This document shows positions 47,628-59,244 of a stretch of 64,000 nucleotides of DNA, one piece after another (position 1 is the stretch's first letter; each line of letters starts with the position of its first letter). The notes under the pieces are model-generated. The model had not been told where the DNA came from. It ran no database searches and was given only the letters and a program-made list of their open reading frames with translations. Origin of the DNA: Kwoniella bestiolae CBS 10118 (lineage: Eukaryota; Basidiomycota; Tremellomycetes; Tremellales; Cryptococcaceae); NCBI RefSeq assembly GCF_000512585.2, contig NC_089242.1, positions 1,240,001-1,304,000 of the forward strand, written 5' to 3'. The position numbers were made by a program, and so were the translations under genes.

Positions 47628-49433
47628 CTACTCCCAATCGGAATCCTCATCATCCTCATTGACCGGCGCAGCAGCAGTGGTACTCGCCGGAACGACCGGT
47701 TTCTTACCCTGATCACTAACTACATCATAACTCTCTTCAGAATCTCTTGGGCTGGTAGATGTCGAGGTCGCCGATTTGGGCAGCGTTGAAGGCAATTTAC
47801 CGTCGTTCTCGATCTTAGGTGTCACTTCGGCTGTACCGGATGGAGCTGCCGTAGTGGGGGCGGACTCAGTCTCGGGCTCATCATCCCAGTTGAAGTCGTC
47901 TGTTTCTTCTTCTTGAGTTGTGGCTGAACAAATCACAAAGTGTCAGCGCATACACAGAAGATGATGTGAAAAATAGACGATCGCTCTCACCCTGTAGTAA
48001 TGCCTTTCTCTTCTTCTCTTCACCTTCTATCATGTGTTTATGGAATAGGTATCTCTGCCAGAACTGTTCGTCCGTGAGATGCTCGGGAACTGATTCCGCC
48101 ATGAAAAGATATCAGCCATGATCCCCCATCGGCTGAGGCACTGAAGGACAGCCCGAGAATACTGAAATGTTTACTCACCCAATTCCATCCTTATACCACC
48201 GACATTACCTTCCTCCACCTCCCTCAACTCCCTCTTCTGATCCTCATAATGATCCCTCACCCAATCCCCAAACTCCCTCTTCCTCTCCTCAGTCTCATCC
48301 ACCCCCTGCGGATCAACCATCAACAGCCCCTTATCCTCCCTCAACCTCCTCAACAACGCATCTTTACGAGACGTCGCCAGCGCTAGGCTCGAAATGGGTT
48401 TCGATTTCTTCGCTGTCGCACTCGCACTCTGATCAAAGGTAGACTTGGTTGTAGGTGAAGAAGTGGAGAACGAGTAGAAATCGCTCCCATCCCATACCAT
48501 GTGTTCATCGGGGTTTTCACCCGTTTGATCGGGAGGTACAACTTTGACATTATCTTCTACCCACTTCTCCGCGTCCTTTAAGAATACCTCAGATTTCTTC
48601 AAGTACTCTTCAGCCAACTTTTCGGCCTGGTGGATCGAAAGTTGCAAATTCTCCTTCGCACTTGATATCTTGAGATTTTCAGCCAATTTTGCTCGGAGTT
48701 GCTCGGGATTGGACAGATCCTTCAAATTCGGGTTATTCTTAGCTGCGTTGAGAGTGGATTGAAGGGTGTTCTGCAGCTGAGCGGTGTTTATACCCAACTT
48801 GTTAAACAGGTTACTCGCCGCTGCAGCCGCGGTATTCTCCTCTTCTTCGGCGGTAGATTCCCTCTCTTTACCCTTTCCCTTTTCTCGCGATTTCGCTTCT
48901 TCCTCTTTGGCAGCTTTCGCAGCGGCCTTCTTGGCCTTCTCGGCTTCTTGCTCGGCAGCATATTCCGCCGGGTCTTTACGCACCACCTCGATATTTGCTG
49001 TTCGCAGGTACTCCAGATCCGCTTGAGCTTGAGATACAGTCTTATCAAGATCCGCTTTGAGGGTTGTTAACGCAGAGGCGGACTACGAGAGGGACACATG
49101 ATCAGTATCAAGATCTCTACTCTGAGCATGAGATGTTCAACTCGCCTGCTTTTTTACCCCACCCCACCAACTATTCAAGGTACCCATGACCTGCCCTACC
49201 TCCTCCTCAAAGTTGTTCCTGTTCACACTCTGCTGCAAAGCCTGCTGAACGGTCCGTGTAGGTGCAGCATCGGGAGTAGGCGTGGTGGGTTCTGCTTTTG
49301 TGGAGGGCTCGGACGCATGGATCGTCTCTGCTGGAGAAGGTGGTCGAGGGGAGCGGTTGGTAGTTTCGATGGTGGGGTCAGAAGGTGAGGAAGAGGAGGC
49401 TTTGTCCTTGACTGGAGAGGATGAGGATGACAT
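47628..49433 (-). CDS. BSD-domain protein (BSDC1-like)
   Basis: The N-terminus (MSSSSSPVKDKASSSS) is Ser/Pro-rich. It is followed by helical segments (VGQVMGTLNSWWGGVKKQ, LKADLDKTVSQAQADLEYL), an Ala/Lys/Glu-rich coiled coil (EQEAEKAKKAAAKAAKEEEA) and another helical region (NLQLSIHQAEKLAEEYLKK). The BSD domain is recognised by VPEHLTDEQFWQRYLFHKHM with its conserved Phe-Trp pair, split by introns near 48110 and 47990. The tail is acidic and ends DEDDEDSDWE-like (EDDEDSDWE). The layout equals human BSDC1 and fungal relatives, whose function is poorly known; BSD domains also occur in TFIIH and synapse-associated proteins. Stop at 47628-47630, start at 49433. Confidence 0.82.
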
Positions 49434-49818
49434 CTTGCTGTCCGTTTGTTGAAAATGTTGATAGATGATGTGAGTAGGAAGGAGGTATGGGAATTAACCA
49501 GTAGTGCTGTAACGTCGAGTGGTTTAAGCATAGCCAGCAGATCACCCCGCAGCGTATCTTATTCAAGTTGTCCATTTATTAGGGCAAACATCTGACACGT
49601 TGACCACGTGTGACTTTGAGCTTTGACGCGTTAATGGGTGCCTGATTTATCAAGTGCTATTGAGGATTCGTAAGTTGGGAGAGAGAGTGAAAGAAACATA
49701 TATAAGAGAACATGAGAGGATGAGAATTAATCCTACATCTTCCTCATCTTCTTCTTGACTGGACAAGACATATCATACCCAGCTCACAGAGAGAGGCGAT
49801 ACCAACTCGCACGACAAA
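49434..49818. promoter_or_regulatory. Divergent promoter region between BSD-protein and checkpoint kinase genes
   Basis: 385 bases separate two genes that point away from each other. A CACGTG-containing word (ACCACGTGTG) lies near 49604-49613, a possible E-box for bHLH factors, and a TATATAAG-type element lies near 49699-49706, about 115 bases before the kinase ATG. Confidence 0.45.
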
Positions 49819-52774
49819 ATGTCACAGTCACTCCCCCAATCACAGCGATACGACGACTACGCTTTCGAACCCACTCAACTCTCACAGCCGTATTTCAGTC
49901 AGACCCAAAACAGCACCTTTGCTAACAGTCAGGTAGAACCTAGGAGAAAATATTGTAAGTTCTTTGGGTCATGTCCCTCGTACTATGCTGATATATTGAC
50001 GGTAATATATAGGGGCAGTGTTCATCCCAACTCAATCCGAACGAGATATCCTCAAGATTCCATGGTCCAAAGCATCTATCCAACTGGGTAGAGGACCAAG
50101 AGTGTTATCCAAGAACGATGTGATCCTCCCTGAGAAAAGGATATCAAATATCCATTGTAAGATCACTTTAGGGATACAGGGGCCAAATGGAAGTGGGTCA
50201 TCGTTACCTACAATACAGAGTTGGAAGGATGGGGAAGGTGATCCGGAGGTTTGGATTGAGGATTTGAAGAGTAGTAATGGGACTTTTGTAGGTCGTTTTT
50301 CTCGCTCTTTTATACTGGGACGATTTCGTTCGCATTAGAGATTCCTTTCAACTTATATTTATCATCTCCCTTCTTTGCGCCTGTTCACTAACCAGCGGTT
50401 TACCCTTTCCAACACGTTAAGCATACGTAGCGCTGATGCAATATCCCCTTTCTCAGCTTAACGGAGAGAGAGTGACCACTCGTCGAATGCTCCAACATGG
50501 CGATGAGATCTCCCTTGGTCATTCGGGCACACTCGACAATCACGATGTCAGATACATCTACCGCTCAGTGGGGAATAAAGGCGCAAAGCTGGCTCAAGGA
50601 AGTAGTAGGCATGATGTGGTGGGAGCTGTGTATGAGAGGTATCAAGTATTAGATAGGTGGGTCGAATCGTCTGTTCTCTTTATATGAGGTCCGGCTGACA
50701 AACCTTCGTCCCAATATCTTTTCCTCTTCCCGACATCACGTTACTCCATATTACTCTCGACAGACTCGGTAAAGGTACTTTCGCAGAAGTGAGAAAAGCT
50801 GTAGATGTCGAGACCGGTGCATTGAGAGCGATCAAGGTGAGTTGCCCACTCCCCCTTGATGTGATTCTAGCTCAAATGACGATATGCCTACTAGCAAATC
50901 ATCAAACATCGATTCGCAGGAAACGACAAGACCCTCGAGCTCTTCCACCGAGAGATCGAAATTTGCAAAACGTTAGAACATGTATGTGATTCCTTGAAAG
51001 GCCTTCCTTTACTGATTTATCTGTGTATGTGTGGGTAGGAAAACATTTGCCGATTGATCGACTATTATGAGGATCCACAGCATATCTGTCTGGTCTTAGA
51101 GTATATCGACGGAGGGGACATGTTGGATTATATTATGAATTGGCCCAATGAGACTGGAGGTGGATTGCGTGAGTGATATGCACCTATCGGAACAACTGAT
51201 GAGCTGATGATGATTCCTTGGATAGCTGAATATCACGCTGCAGAGTTGACGGTGCAGATTTGTCGAGCTATGGCCTATACCGTGAGTTGATCAGTAGATA
51301 ACAAAGCTGATCTGTGTAGCATTCCATGGGTGTCACGCATCGAGATCTCAAGCCAGAGGTGGGTGCCTGATTGATCACGTATCGATTCAATGCTGATAGA
51401 AGAGAAACGAACAGAACATCCTTCTTACTAGAGAGACGGCAGAAGCACCGGTGCAAGTGAAGATTGCAGATTTCGGGTTAGCTAAGATGGGTATGTTCGC
51501 CCATCCTGGAGCCCAACAGGACAAAATGATTGACCTTGATTGATTCCTTAGTCCACGCCGAGACCATGCTTACTTCCATGGTCGGTACACCGCAATATCT
51601 CGCGCCGGAAGTGGTGATGCAGACCAAGCAACAGCCTGGGTATGAGAACGTGGTGGATTCTTGGTCTATCGGTATCATAGTGTACAGGTGAGCTCACGTT
51701 ATGCCAAGTCATGTACTCAAGCCTCAGCTGACAGTCTTCAACCGCTAGTATGATGACCAAGGCTTTACCCTTCGATGAAGATGCGGACGCGCCCGTGGAG
51801 GTAAGTTGAGAATTCTCAGTATCCTCTTGGGAATCATGCTAACCTTTCCTCAGAAACGCATCAAAGACCGATTCACCCAACCAGCCGACACCGAGCTCCT
51901 AGTGCGACTTGGAATAAGCGACCTCGCCATCGACTTCATCTCCGGATTACTCGCCAAAGACCCCAGACAGAGATTAAGTATGAGACAAGCATTAGACCAC
52001 GAATGGTTATCTGGCCCCAGCTCCCAAATCAGTGAAAGTCAATTACCAGCTTCTCAAGCTCTTGGTGGAGATTCCGTTTGGTCGATCGAATCGTTTGATG
52101 ATCAGTTCCCCCTGGACCAAAACAACAACAACAACCATTCGAGCGATCCTATGAATGGCGATCAGGTTGGTTCGGAGGAGGGGATAGGTAGATGGTCTAG
52201 ACCTATGACTGCCTCTGGGACGAATTACGAGTCTTTGGGAGAATACGGTTCTGAAGAGAGTTTCAGCCAACCTATGGGTAATTTACACTTGAATACTCCA
52301 TTGATCGAACGCAAGGTTACGTCGTCGACGAAGACGAAAAATCAATTACCCAGCTCACCACCGCTTTCTTCGTCCTCTCTTGCTGGTGCGCCGGCCTTAA
52401 TTGTGGATTTACAACGTGATGGAGCGGAGGATATCAAGGTAGATAAGGACGGCGGATTACCCACTCCTATCACACCTCGACTTGATATCAATGAAGATGT
52501 CAGTATGAACGGGAATGGACCTACCAACGGGATTGGAACTGGTACGGCTCTGTTGATTACGAAGAGGAAGAATGCAGATGAAGTGGAAGGGTTCAGCTCG
52601 GGTAGTCTATCCCCACCGCCTGTACGAAGTGAGAATGGTGATGAGCCAGAGCAGGAGGACGAAAAGGAGAAGAACAAGAGGAAAGAAAAGGCTAAATCCA
52701 CTTCTCCTAGGACTATGCCTACTAGGCAGTCTACTAGGACTACTAGGATTAGGAAGTCGATGAGGTTGGGGTAA
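49819..52774 (+). CDS. RAD53: Checkpoint effector kinase Rad53/Cds1/Chk2
   Basis: The first 45 residues form an SQ/TQ cluster (SQSLPQSQ, TQLSQPYFSQTQ), the usual target of the ATM/ATR kinases. An FHA domain follows (IQLGRGPR, EKRISNIHCKI, LKSSNGTFLNGERV), which binds phosphothreonine. The kinase domain has the glycine loop LGKGTFAEV, AIKQIIKH with the ATP Lys, the HRDLKPENILL catalytic loop, ADFGLAK, GTPQYLAPEV and a C-lobe ending DHEWLSG. All catalytic residues are present. The C-terminal region is disordered, with an NNNNNH run, and ends basic (TRTTRIRKSMRLG), a likely nuclear signal. There is only one FHA domain, as in Cds1/Chk2, not two as in budding yeast Rad53. Many introns of 50-100 nt interrupt the gene. 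Confidence 0.93.
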
Positions 52775-53223
52775 TTAATGGCTTAGGAAGGGACTTGGTG
52801 CGTGGTGGTAAGCTTGGTTGAACCTCAAGGAAAGGAAGGGTTATAGGATTCCGGGGAATATCATTGGGTTGAAGAAAGCACGAACGAAAGTCTGGAGTTC
52901 AGGAACGATCATCTTGTATATATCGCCTTCTCGAATGTCGCCACAAGCAAAAAGGGATATTGTGCAGCAAGTGGAAATCCCAATATCCTATTCATACGTA
53001 TTATCATGAGTAGAAGTACATCTTATGTGATTCAACGAGGTTTATTTGTGTTATATAGGAGATAGTATATACATATGAATATGATCACATAGTCCTTTCA
53101 TGCATTATATATTATGTATATCATATGATTCGTGGTTGTTTTCGAGTCTTTGTTCATGGTACTGTCCTAGAAAGACAGGACTGTAGACAGGACTGTCCGT
53201 CTGTTTGATTTGGCTTTGAGGTT
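52775..53223. other. Convergent intergenic region
   Basis: 449 bases lie between the kinase gene (+) and MTQ2 (-). The middle is very AT-rich (TATATAGGAG..., 53040-53130), consistent with two 3'UTRs. An imperfect direct repeat of AGACAGGACTGT-like units lies near 53170-53200. Confidence 0.45.
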
Positions 53224-54446
53224 TCACTGATGCAATTCACGGGAGATCCTCAGCACTGATAGGAGTTCTCTACCCGCTCGACGCTTTATGATTTCCTATA
53301 TCCACGAGCGAGTCAGTATCACTATACACCACCAACTCTCTTCTCGCCGTAACGTCGGGTTGAGAAGGGTATTGATTCTGCACTCACCTTACAGATTAAC
53401 CCTTTCGCCTCCATCTTACGTATAATCTCCAATGGTTTATTCTGAACCACTGTGACGAGGTACATCTTACCGCTTGGTGTGAGCAGGTCCTACAGCGATG
53501 AGCGATGAGCGTAATATCGTAAGCTCGAGCTCGATTATCCGTTGAACTATTGGTTCTAAAGCAAAGACGAAGAAAGACATACAGGTAATTGGTCTAATAT
53601 AATGTCAGTCACGATCATACCGTCCTGTCCACCTGCCCAGGCACCTCCTATGTCTTTCTGATGTTGGGTGTCGAGCAGCCTAGTATTGTGGATGAGAAAT
53701 ATACGCCAACTCTCATACATACTGTGATTGCGTGCTTTGTTTATATTGTCGACTTGTGATCGAGGTGAAGGGGGGGACTCACTCGGTCATTCCTGTGGGT
53801 ACGTATGGGGGATTGAATACCAGGATATCGACCTTGTTTCGGAGTCTGGAGGATAATGGATCAAGGAGGTGACATAGGATTGGGTTTAGTGATATCTAAA
53901 TAGCAATACAGAGTATCAGCCGTAAGTGAGAGTATGATTTGAGGTATATTAGGGGTCATGACACTCACCTGGTTAGCTTTGGCTGTTCTTAGAGTCACTT
54001 CGCAGGCGTATCGGTTGATATCGGTTGAAAGGACCACTGTGTATCGATGGATCAGAATACATCATCAAACTGTGTCCTATGAATGTGAGAGGGTTCGCTC
54101 ACAGCTTGAAGATGGGCCGACGAGCTGCGATAGGAAGGTCGACACTATGCCTGAGCCTGACCTAGAATTTGAAAACTCAGTACAAAGCAGCTATATCCAT
54201 CACCAGCAGATCGAGCTCACCCTATCTCAACACATATAGTAGGCTTATCACCCCTTATCAGCTGAGCATCCAGTTCCAGCGCATCGAGAAGGATGAACGA
54301 GTCCTCTAGGATTTCAACTCTCTTTAGCGTCAGGTCAAACGACTCGAATGAAGGACGACAGACGACCCACCGGCAGGCTCGTACACGTGCTCGTAGTCTT
54401 CCTCTGTGAGATGCGCTATATTAGGTGTGGGCAGTGATATTGACAT
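53224..54446 (-). CDS. MTQ2: eRF1 glutamine methyltransferase (HemK2/Mtq2, N6AMT1)
   Basis: This small gene has many short exons. The start at 54446 gives MSISLPTPNIAHLTEEDYEH, then VYEPAEDSFILLDALELDAQ and the AdoMet motif CVEIGSGSG. STDINRYACEVTLRTAKANQ follows, then the catalytic motif VFNPPYVPTGMTE (NPPY). The C-terminal part has GGAWAGGQDGMIVTD, DLLTPSGKMYLVTVVQNKP and ends KRRAGRELLSVLRISRELHQ. The stop TGA is at 53224-53226. With Trm112 the enzyme methylates the GGQ glutamine of the translation termination factor eRF1, and N6AMT1 has also been linked to histone lysine methylation. It lies divergently from the cyclase-associated protein gene, 288 bases away. Confidence 0.9.
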
Positions 54447-54734
54447 GTCATTGGGTCGTATATAACGATTAAAATAGCAGTAAGAAAGACTCATTCAGCT
54501 TCATCATGATCAACCGTCTCTATTTCCTATATCCATAATCTTATCTTTCGATTTTATGAGCTGGTACTTTCATTACGTAACGTGACATTTGTATGGTCAG
54601 TCATCACTCTTTCCCTGACGCGACGCATTGACAACACAGACAAAACCCCAGGTCGTCATCGACAGTTCTCCTCATCATGAATCTCTTTCTTTTCGTCTCC
54701 CTTCTTTGATTCTATAGTACTCATACCGAACACG

Positions 54735-56991
54735 ATGACAGGTCAACAAGGAATGCACAATCTCGGGACCATCCTGTGAGTGACCCTTCCTGATTTCTCC
54801 CAGTGGACATTGCTCATTCAATTCCGACCACTAGGAAACGCCTCGAGGGTATGTCCGTAACACTCCATCTAGTCAAGCTATCGTACTGACATGCCAGTCG
54901 TGCATAGCCGTAACAAGTCGCCTAGAGGACGTAGCAGTCTCCTCCTCCTCCCCCGCACCCACCTCATCCCTCAAATCACCAACTACCGCCGTCCAAGATA
55001 ATCTCGCGCATATCGCTTCTACAGGTGCTCCACCTCCTCCGCCCCCTCCTCCTCCTCCTGCGCCTGCTGCTGCTGCGGAAGAGGCCTTGTCACCAGCTGT
55101 AAAAGCTTACGAGGATGAGATTATCAATGGTGCGTTACAGGAGTTCATTGAGAAGTCCGATGAATTGGGCGGATTGGTACAACAGCATGTGAGTTCTCTC
55201 AGCCCACTTACCGATAACGATTCTTGAATACCGATTTGCCCTCCGTCAACCGTGTCGTACACTTTATGTCCCAAGCTTACTGGAACTTCGGACTGTGTTA
55301 TGCTCTAGTCGTCTCTCCTTCCCGCCCTCTGTGAAGCCCAGCTCCAATTCCTCAAACTAGCTTCCAACCACTCCAAACCCTCGACACCTACTGCGCTCGG
55401 CCCACTACTCGAGCCTCAAGGCAAAGCCATCCAAGCTATCTTGGAGACGAAAGAGAAACTGTCGAGATCGAAGGAAGGCAGAGATTGGAATGTTTGCTTT
55501 AATACTTTGGGTGAAGGTGTTCCAGCCTGGGGATGGGTCCAGGTGGTGAGTCAACTCTTTCATCCGTCGTTGCGCCAACTCCAACCACAATGCCGGATGA
55601 CTGATGGTTGCGTCATCGACGATGCTTAGGAACCCGCTCCTGCGCCTTTCGTAGCTGAGATGAAGAATGCTGCTCAGTTCTGGTCTGATCGTGTGATCAA
55701 GCAGTACAAGGATAGGTGTGTTAGCTTCTGTGTTTCGTCATAGACATTGAATATCTGGAAAGCTGATAATTCCACTTAGCAACCCCACTGCCGTCGCTTG
55801 GGCTAAATCCTTCGCTCAGCTCTTGACCTCCTTACAGGCTTATGTCAAACAATGGCATACTACTGGTGTAGCTTGGAACCCGAAGGCGAGTGGTGCTTAG
55901 TCATTGCGCAACGGATGACTCTGGAAATCCTGCCTTCGTCGCTAATCACCTGTTGTCTTTTAGGGATCTCCCGCACCATCCTCAATCCCCTCAGCCTCCT
56001 CATCATCTTCCGCTCCTCCCCCTCCCCCACCACCTCCAGCAGCTTCCAAGACCTCCGCTCCAGCTGGAGGAGCTGGAGGTACCGCAGCGTTACTGGCCGA
56101 CTTGAACAAGGGCGGGGCAGTCACCTCCGGACTCAGAAAGGTAGATGCATCTCAGATGACACACAAGAATCCCGAACTTCGGTCCTCCTCCGTCGTTCCG
56201 GATAACGGTAGGAAGGCACCTCCATTGAAGCCTAAGCCTGGGGCTGCCCCTGCTAAGAAACCTGCTAAGTTGGAATTGGAGGATGGTAATAAGTGGATGG
56301 TGGTGAGTTGGGGGTTTCTGAAATTGCATTAAACCAATGGTCTTTGCTCTCTCTGCTCGACATGCGGATCATGCACGATGATAGCTAACAGCGAAAGTGT
56401 TTCGTACGTACAGGAATACCAAGAAGATAACAAGAACATCGTCATCGATCAGACCGAACTACACCAGACTGTCCACATCTTTAGCTGTAAAAATTCGGTA
56501 GTCAAGATTTCAGGTAAGATCAATGCGGTGACCATGGGTGAGTACGACCCTATTCCACCTGGAGTTAAATCCTTTCTTCATATACCGGATAAACATATTC
56601 GCTCCTGTCATTCTTCTTTCCAAGACGTCCTAGTACTTCCTATAATGCTCTACACATGCTAATACCCCCCACAGTCGGATGTAAGAAAACCGCCGTTGTC
56701 CTCGACTCCGCCGTCTCTTCCCTCTCCGTCACCTCCTCCCCATCATTCGAAGTTCAAATCACAGGTCAGATCCCAACGATCCAAGTGGACACTACCGACT
56801 CTGGGCAGATCTACCTCTCCAAAGAATGTATGAACACCGTCGAAATCATCACCTCCAAAACTTCCTCTCTCAATATCTCGGTCCCCACAGGTCAAGATGG
56901 CGATTTCGAGGAGAAGCCTGTGCCTGAGCAAATGAAGTCGAGGGTTGTTGGTGGGAAGTTGGTCACTGAGATTATTGAGCATGCGGGATAG
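54735..56991 (+). CDS. ACA1: Adenylyl cyclase-associated protein (CAP/Srv2)
   Basis: The coding exons begin at ATG 54735 (41 nt), then a 14-nt microexon at 54835-54848, then the exon from 54908. The N-terminus (LKRLEAVTSRLEDVA) matches the conserved RLE region that binds adenylyl cyclase. It is followed by a proline run of ten residues, the helical folded domain (YEDEIINGALQEFIEKSDEL, WNVCFNTLGEGVPAWGWVQV, AAQFWSDRVIKQYKD), a second proline-rich WH2-like linker (SSSAPPPPPPPAAS, DLNKGGAVTSGLRKV) and the C-terminal beta-helix CARP domain (VHIFSCKNSVVKISGKIN, IYLSKECMNTVEIITSK). CAP links Ras/cAMP signalling with actin monomer recycling. In Cryptococcus Aca1 supports cAMP signalling. The end is TAG at 56989-56991. 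Confidence 0.93.
54835..54848 (+). other. 14-nt microexon of the CAP gene
   Basis: The exon GAAACGCCTCGAGG lies between acceptor CCACTAG and donor GTATGT. It joins exon 1 (phase 2) to exon 3 (starting CC at 54908) and is needed to produce the conserved LKRLEAVTSRLE sequence. Skipping it would shift the frame. Confidence 0.8.
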
Positions 56992-57274
56992 GTTTTCGTC
57001 GATGGTATTTGTAGATAATTAAGGTTGTGCTTTGCTTGATAGAATGCATGAATAAATGATATACGGACTATAACAGAGGTTACCGCTGCATAGTCATCAT
57101 GGAAGTTCGGTCATGGTCAATGTGGACCGTGAGATTCACGGTTATTCGATACTCTTCCGATGAGGTTGGAATAAAATGCATTGATGTGCGATACATAACA
57201 TGTAATGATCTCCTAAGGACCCATACTCTTGTCCCTCTCTCTTATTCTCCTACGGGTCCCATTCGAATGAAGCA

Positions 57275-58986
57275 CTACACCGACCCAGCAGCCCTAAACA
57301 ACGTTATAGCCCTATCATCACCGCCCACTACGAATTGCTTCCCAGCAGCGAAGGTATCAGATGCAGTGGGTTGCCAGGCGATCCCCCATATCTCGGAATT
57401 ACCAGTCGAGGTCGATACGCAGGCTCGTTGACCTACATCCCACAGCTTGATCATGCTGTCTGCGCCGCTGTGGTACAATATTGGGATTAGTCATCGTATC
57501 TTCGTGTTTGAGGGTAAGATGTAAGGCAAGGGGAGTATCACTTTACTCACCCACTTCCCAACAACTTGCCATCAGGACTAGCATCCACCTTCAATACCCA
57601 ACTTTGATGACCCTGCATCATCGCTACTGCTCCTTCACCTTTCCCCCCTACTCCTGAGGACGATCCCGCACGGACATCATACAGGACTATCAGGTGGTCA
57701 TCTGAGCCGGAGTAGAGCCACTATCCATGAACGGGAGTAAGCACATCTCGAGAAGTATACACGGAAATGCGTTTGGTTTCGGATGGTGTCTTACTTACCT
57801 GCGAATCGGGAGACCAAGTGATTGTTCTGACTGCTTTATTATGCGATGTGTAGGTTGCTACTACACTTGAAGTCTCCACGTCGATGACTATCACTTGACC
57901 TTGTTCTGTTGATAGAGCCAGGGACTGGCCGTCAGGGGACTGGAGTGGAATATTACCCAATCGACATCAGCGCTGTCGTTCGTGTCAGGGAGTTAAGGTA
58001 AAACGAGGAGTCGGTTGCTGGTGGGCTAGAAGCAAGATAAGATATTGACGAATACTCACAAATTGCACATCCATCCCGAACTTCCCTTTACCAGTATCTA
58101 CCACTTTACCGTCCCCTCCAAGCCCACCTTTCTTGTTACTGCTATCTCCGTTGACGCCTTCTTGAGATTCCGCTGAGATGAGGTCCTGGTCAATTGATCG
58201 GATAGCTACTTTTGATGATCGGCCGGACCAGGCCCAGCATTTCTGCTGAGGGTGGATGGCCGATGTGAATGCTGGTAGTTCTGTGAGCGGCACTCAGATC
58301 AGTTACGACCTTCCTTTAGGAGCTCTTCATCATACGTCAGGTGAGGGAAGGAAAGATAGCAAGTGAGCAGCTTTGGGTCGACTCGTCATTCTTTGCGACG
58401 ACCAAGGATAATCCGGACTAGTACGAGAGATTGCTATTCTCCCCATACCATTCCCAAGTCACAGATAGCATCACACCATGAAAACAAACACCCACCTTTC
58501 TCACCCTCCCCAACAACCTCTCGGCCAGTCTCCACCCTTCCCCTCACCTCCCCATTCTCAATATCCACCAACACCACCGTCCCGTCCAAACTCGTCGATA
58601 ACCCGTACCTCCCACTTGAATCGGTGGATATCGAAGATATAGCCAGGGGGTTGGAGGTGAGATCGTATAGTGGTTTGGATAGTTCGGTGGGATCCCATAT
58701 TCGTAGATGACCGTCTGCTGATCCTGAGAGGAGCTTGTTGGAGGACGTCCATTTGAGGGCCCAGATTGAGTCGGGAAGTACTGTGGGGATGTGTCAGCTG
58801 GGACTTCACTGTGTATGTATATAGGAAGTTGCGGTGTTGATGTAGTCTCTTTCCGGAAGTAGGGCGAAAGGGGAAGGTGGGAAGGTAGGTACTTACTTGG
58901 TGTGGATTCTTGTTGGAGATACGACAGAGACTGGCGAGCATGTCAGCTTTGATGCATTCGGATAGGATGTTCATTGGGCTCACCAT
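57275..58986 (-). CDS. SKI8: WD40 protein Ski8 (WDR61/Rec14)
   Basis: The coding start is ATG at 58984-58986, followed at once by an intron (donor GTGAGC, branch GCTGAC, acceptor GCCAG) and then the exon reading SLSYLQQESTP. WD40 blades follow: DSIWALKWTSSNKLLSGSAD, GHLRIWDPTEL, YGLSTSLDGTVVLVDIENG, QFSPDGQSLALSTEQGQVIV, VRTITWSPDSQWLYSGSDDH, WVLKVDASPDGKLLGSGGAD, SMIKLWDVGQRACV and the last FVVGGDDRAITLFR. The size and repeat pattern fit Ski8/WDR61, a subunit of the Ski complex that feeds mRNA to the exosome; homologues also act in the PAF complex and in meiotic recombination. The stop is TAG at 57275-57277. It lies divergently from GPI10. Confidence 0.85.
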
Positions 58987-59244
58987 CTTGCTAGTCGTTC
59001 ACCTTATCTTCTTATCTTTGAATATACTGGAATGTCATGTGAAGAAAGAAGAAAATTGTGAGGTTATATAGTGACAATTCGATGTTGATGATCGCTGTTG
59101 GGAGTGACTTACTTTCCGCCGGTTAACTGAACTCAACAACGTCATTCCTCCATCCTCCAACCTCCATCCTCCGTTCTCCATTCTCCATTCTCTATCTTTC
59201 ATCCTTCTTCCTTCTCTTGGTCATACACCTCTCACACACAAGCG
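58987..59244. promoter_or_regulatory. Divergent promoter between SKI8 and GPI10
   Basis: 258 bases separate two start codons. The GPI10-proximal half is a pyrimidine-rich tract made of heptamer repeats. Confidence 0.5.
59148..59196 (+). repeat. Heptamer minisatellite CTCCATN x7
   Basis: Seven imperfect tandem copies of a 7-base unit (CTCCATC, CTCCAAC, CTCCATC, CTCCGTT, CTCCATT, CTCCATT, CTCTATC) form a pure-phase array 49 bases long, ending about 50 bases before the GPI10 ATG. Confidence 0.9.
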
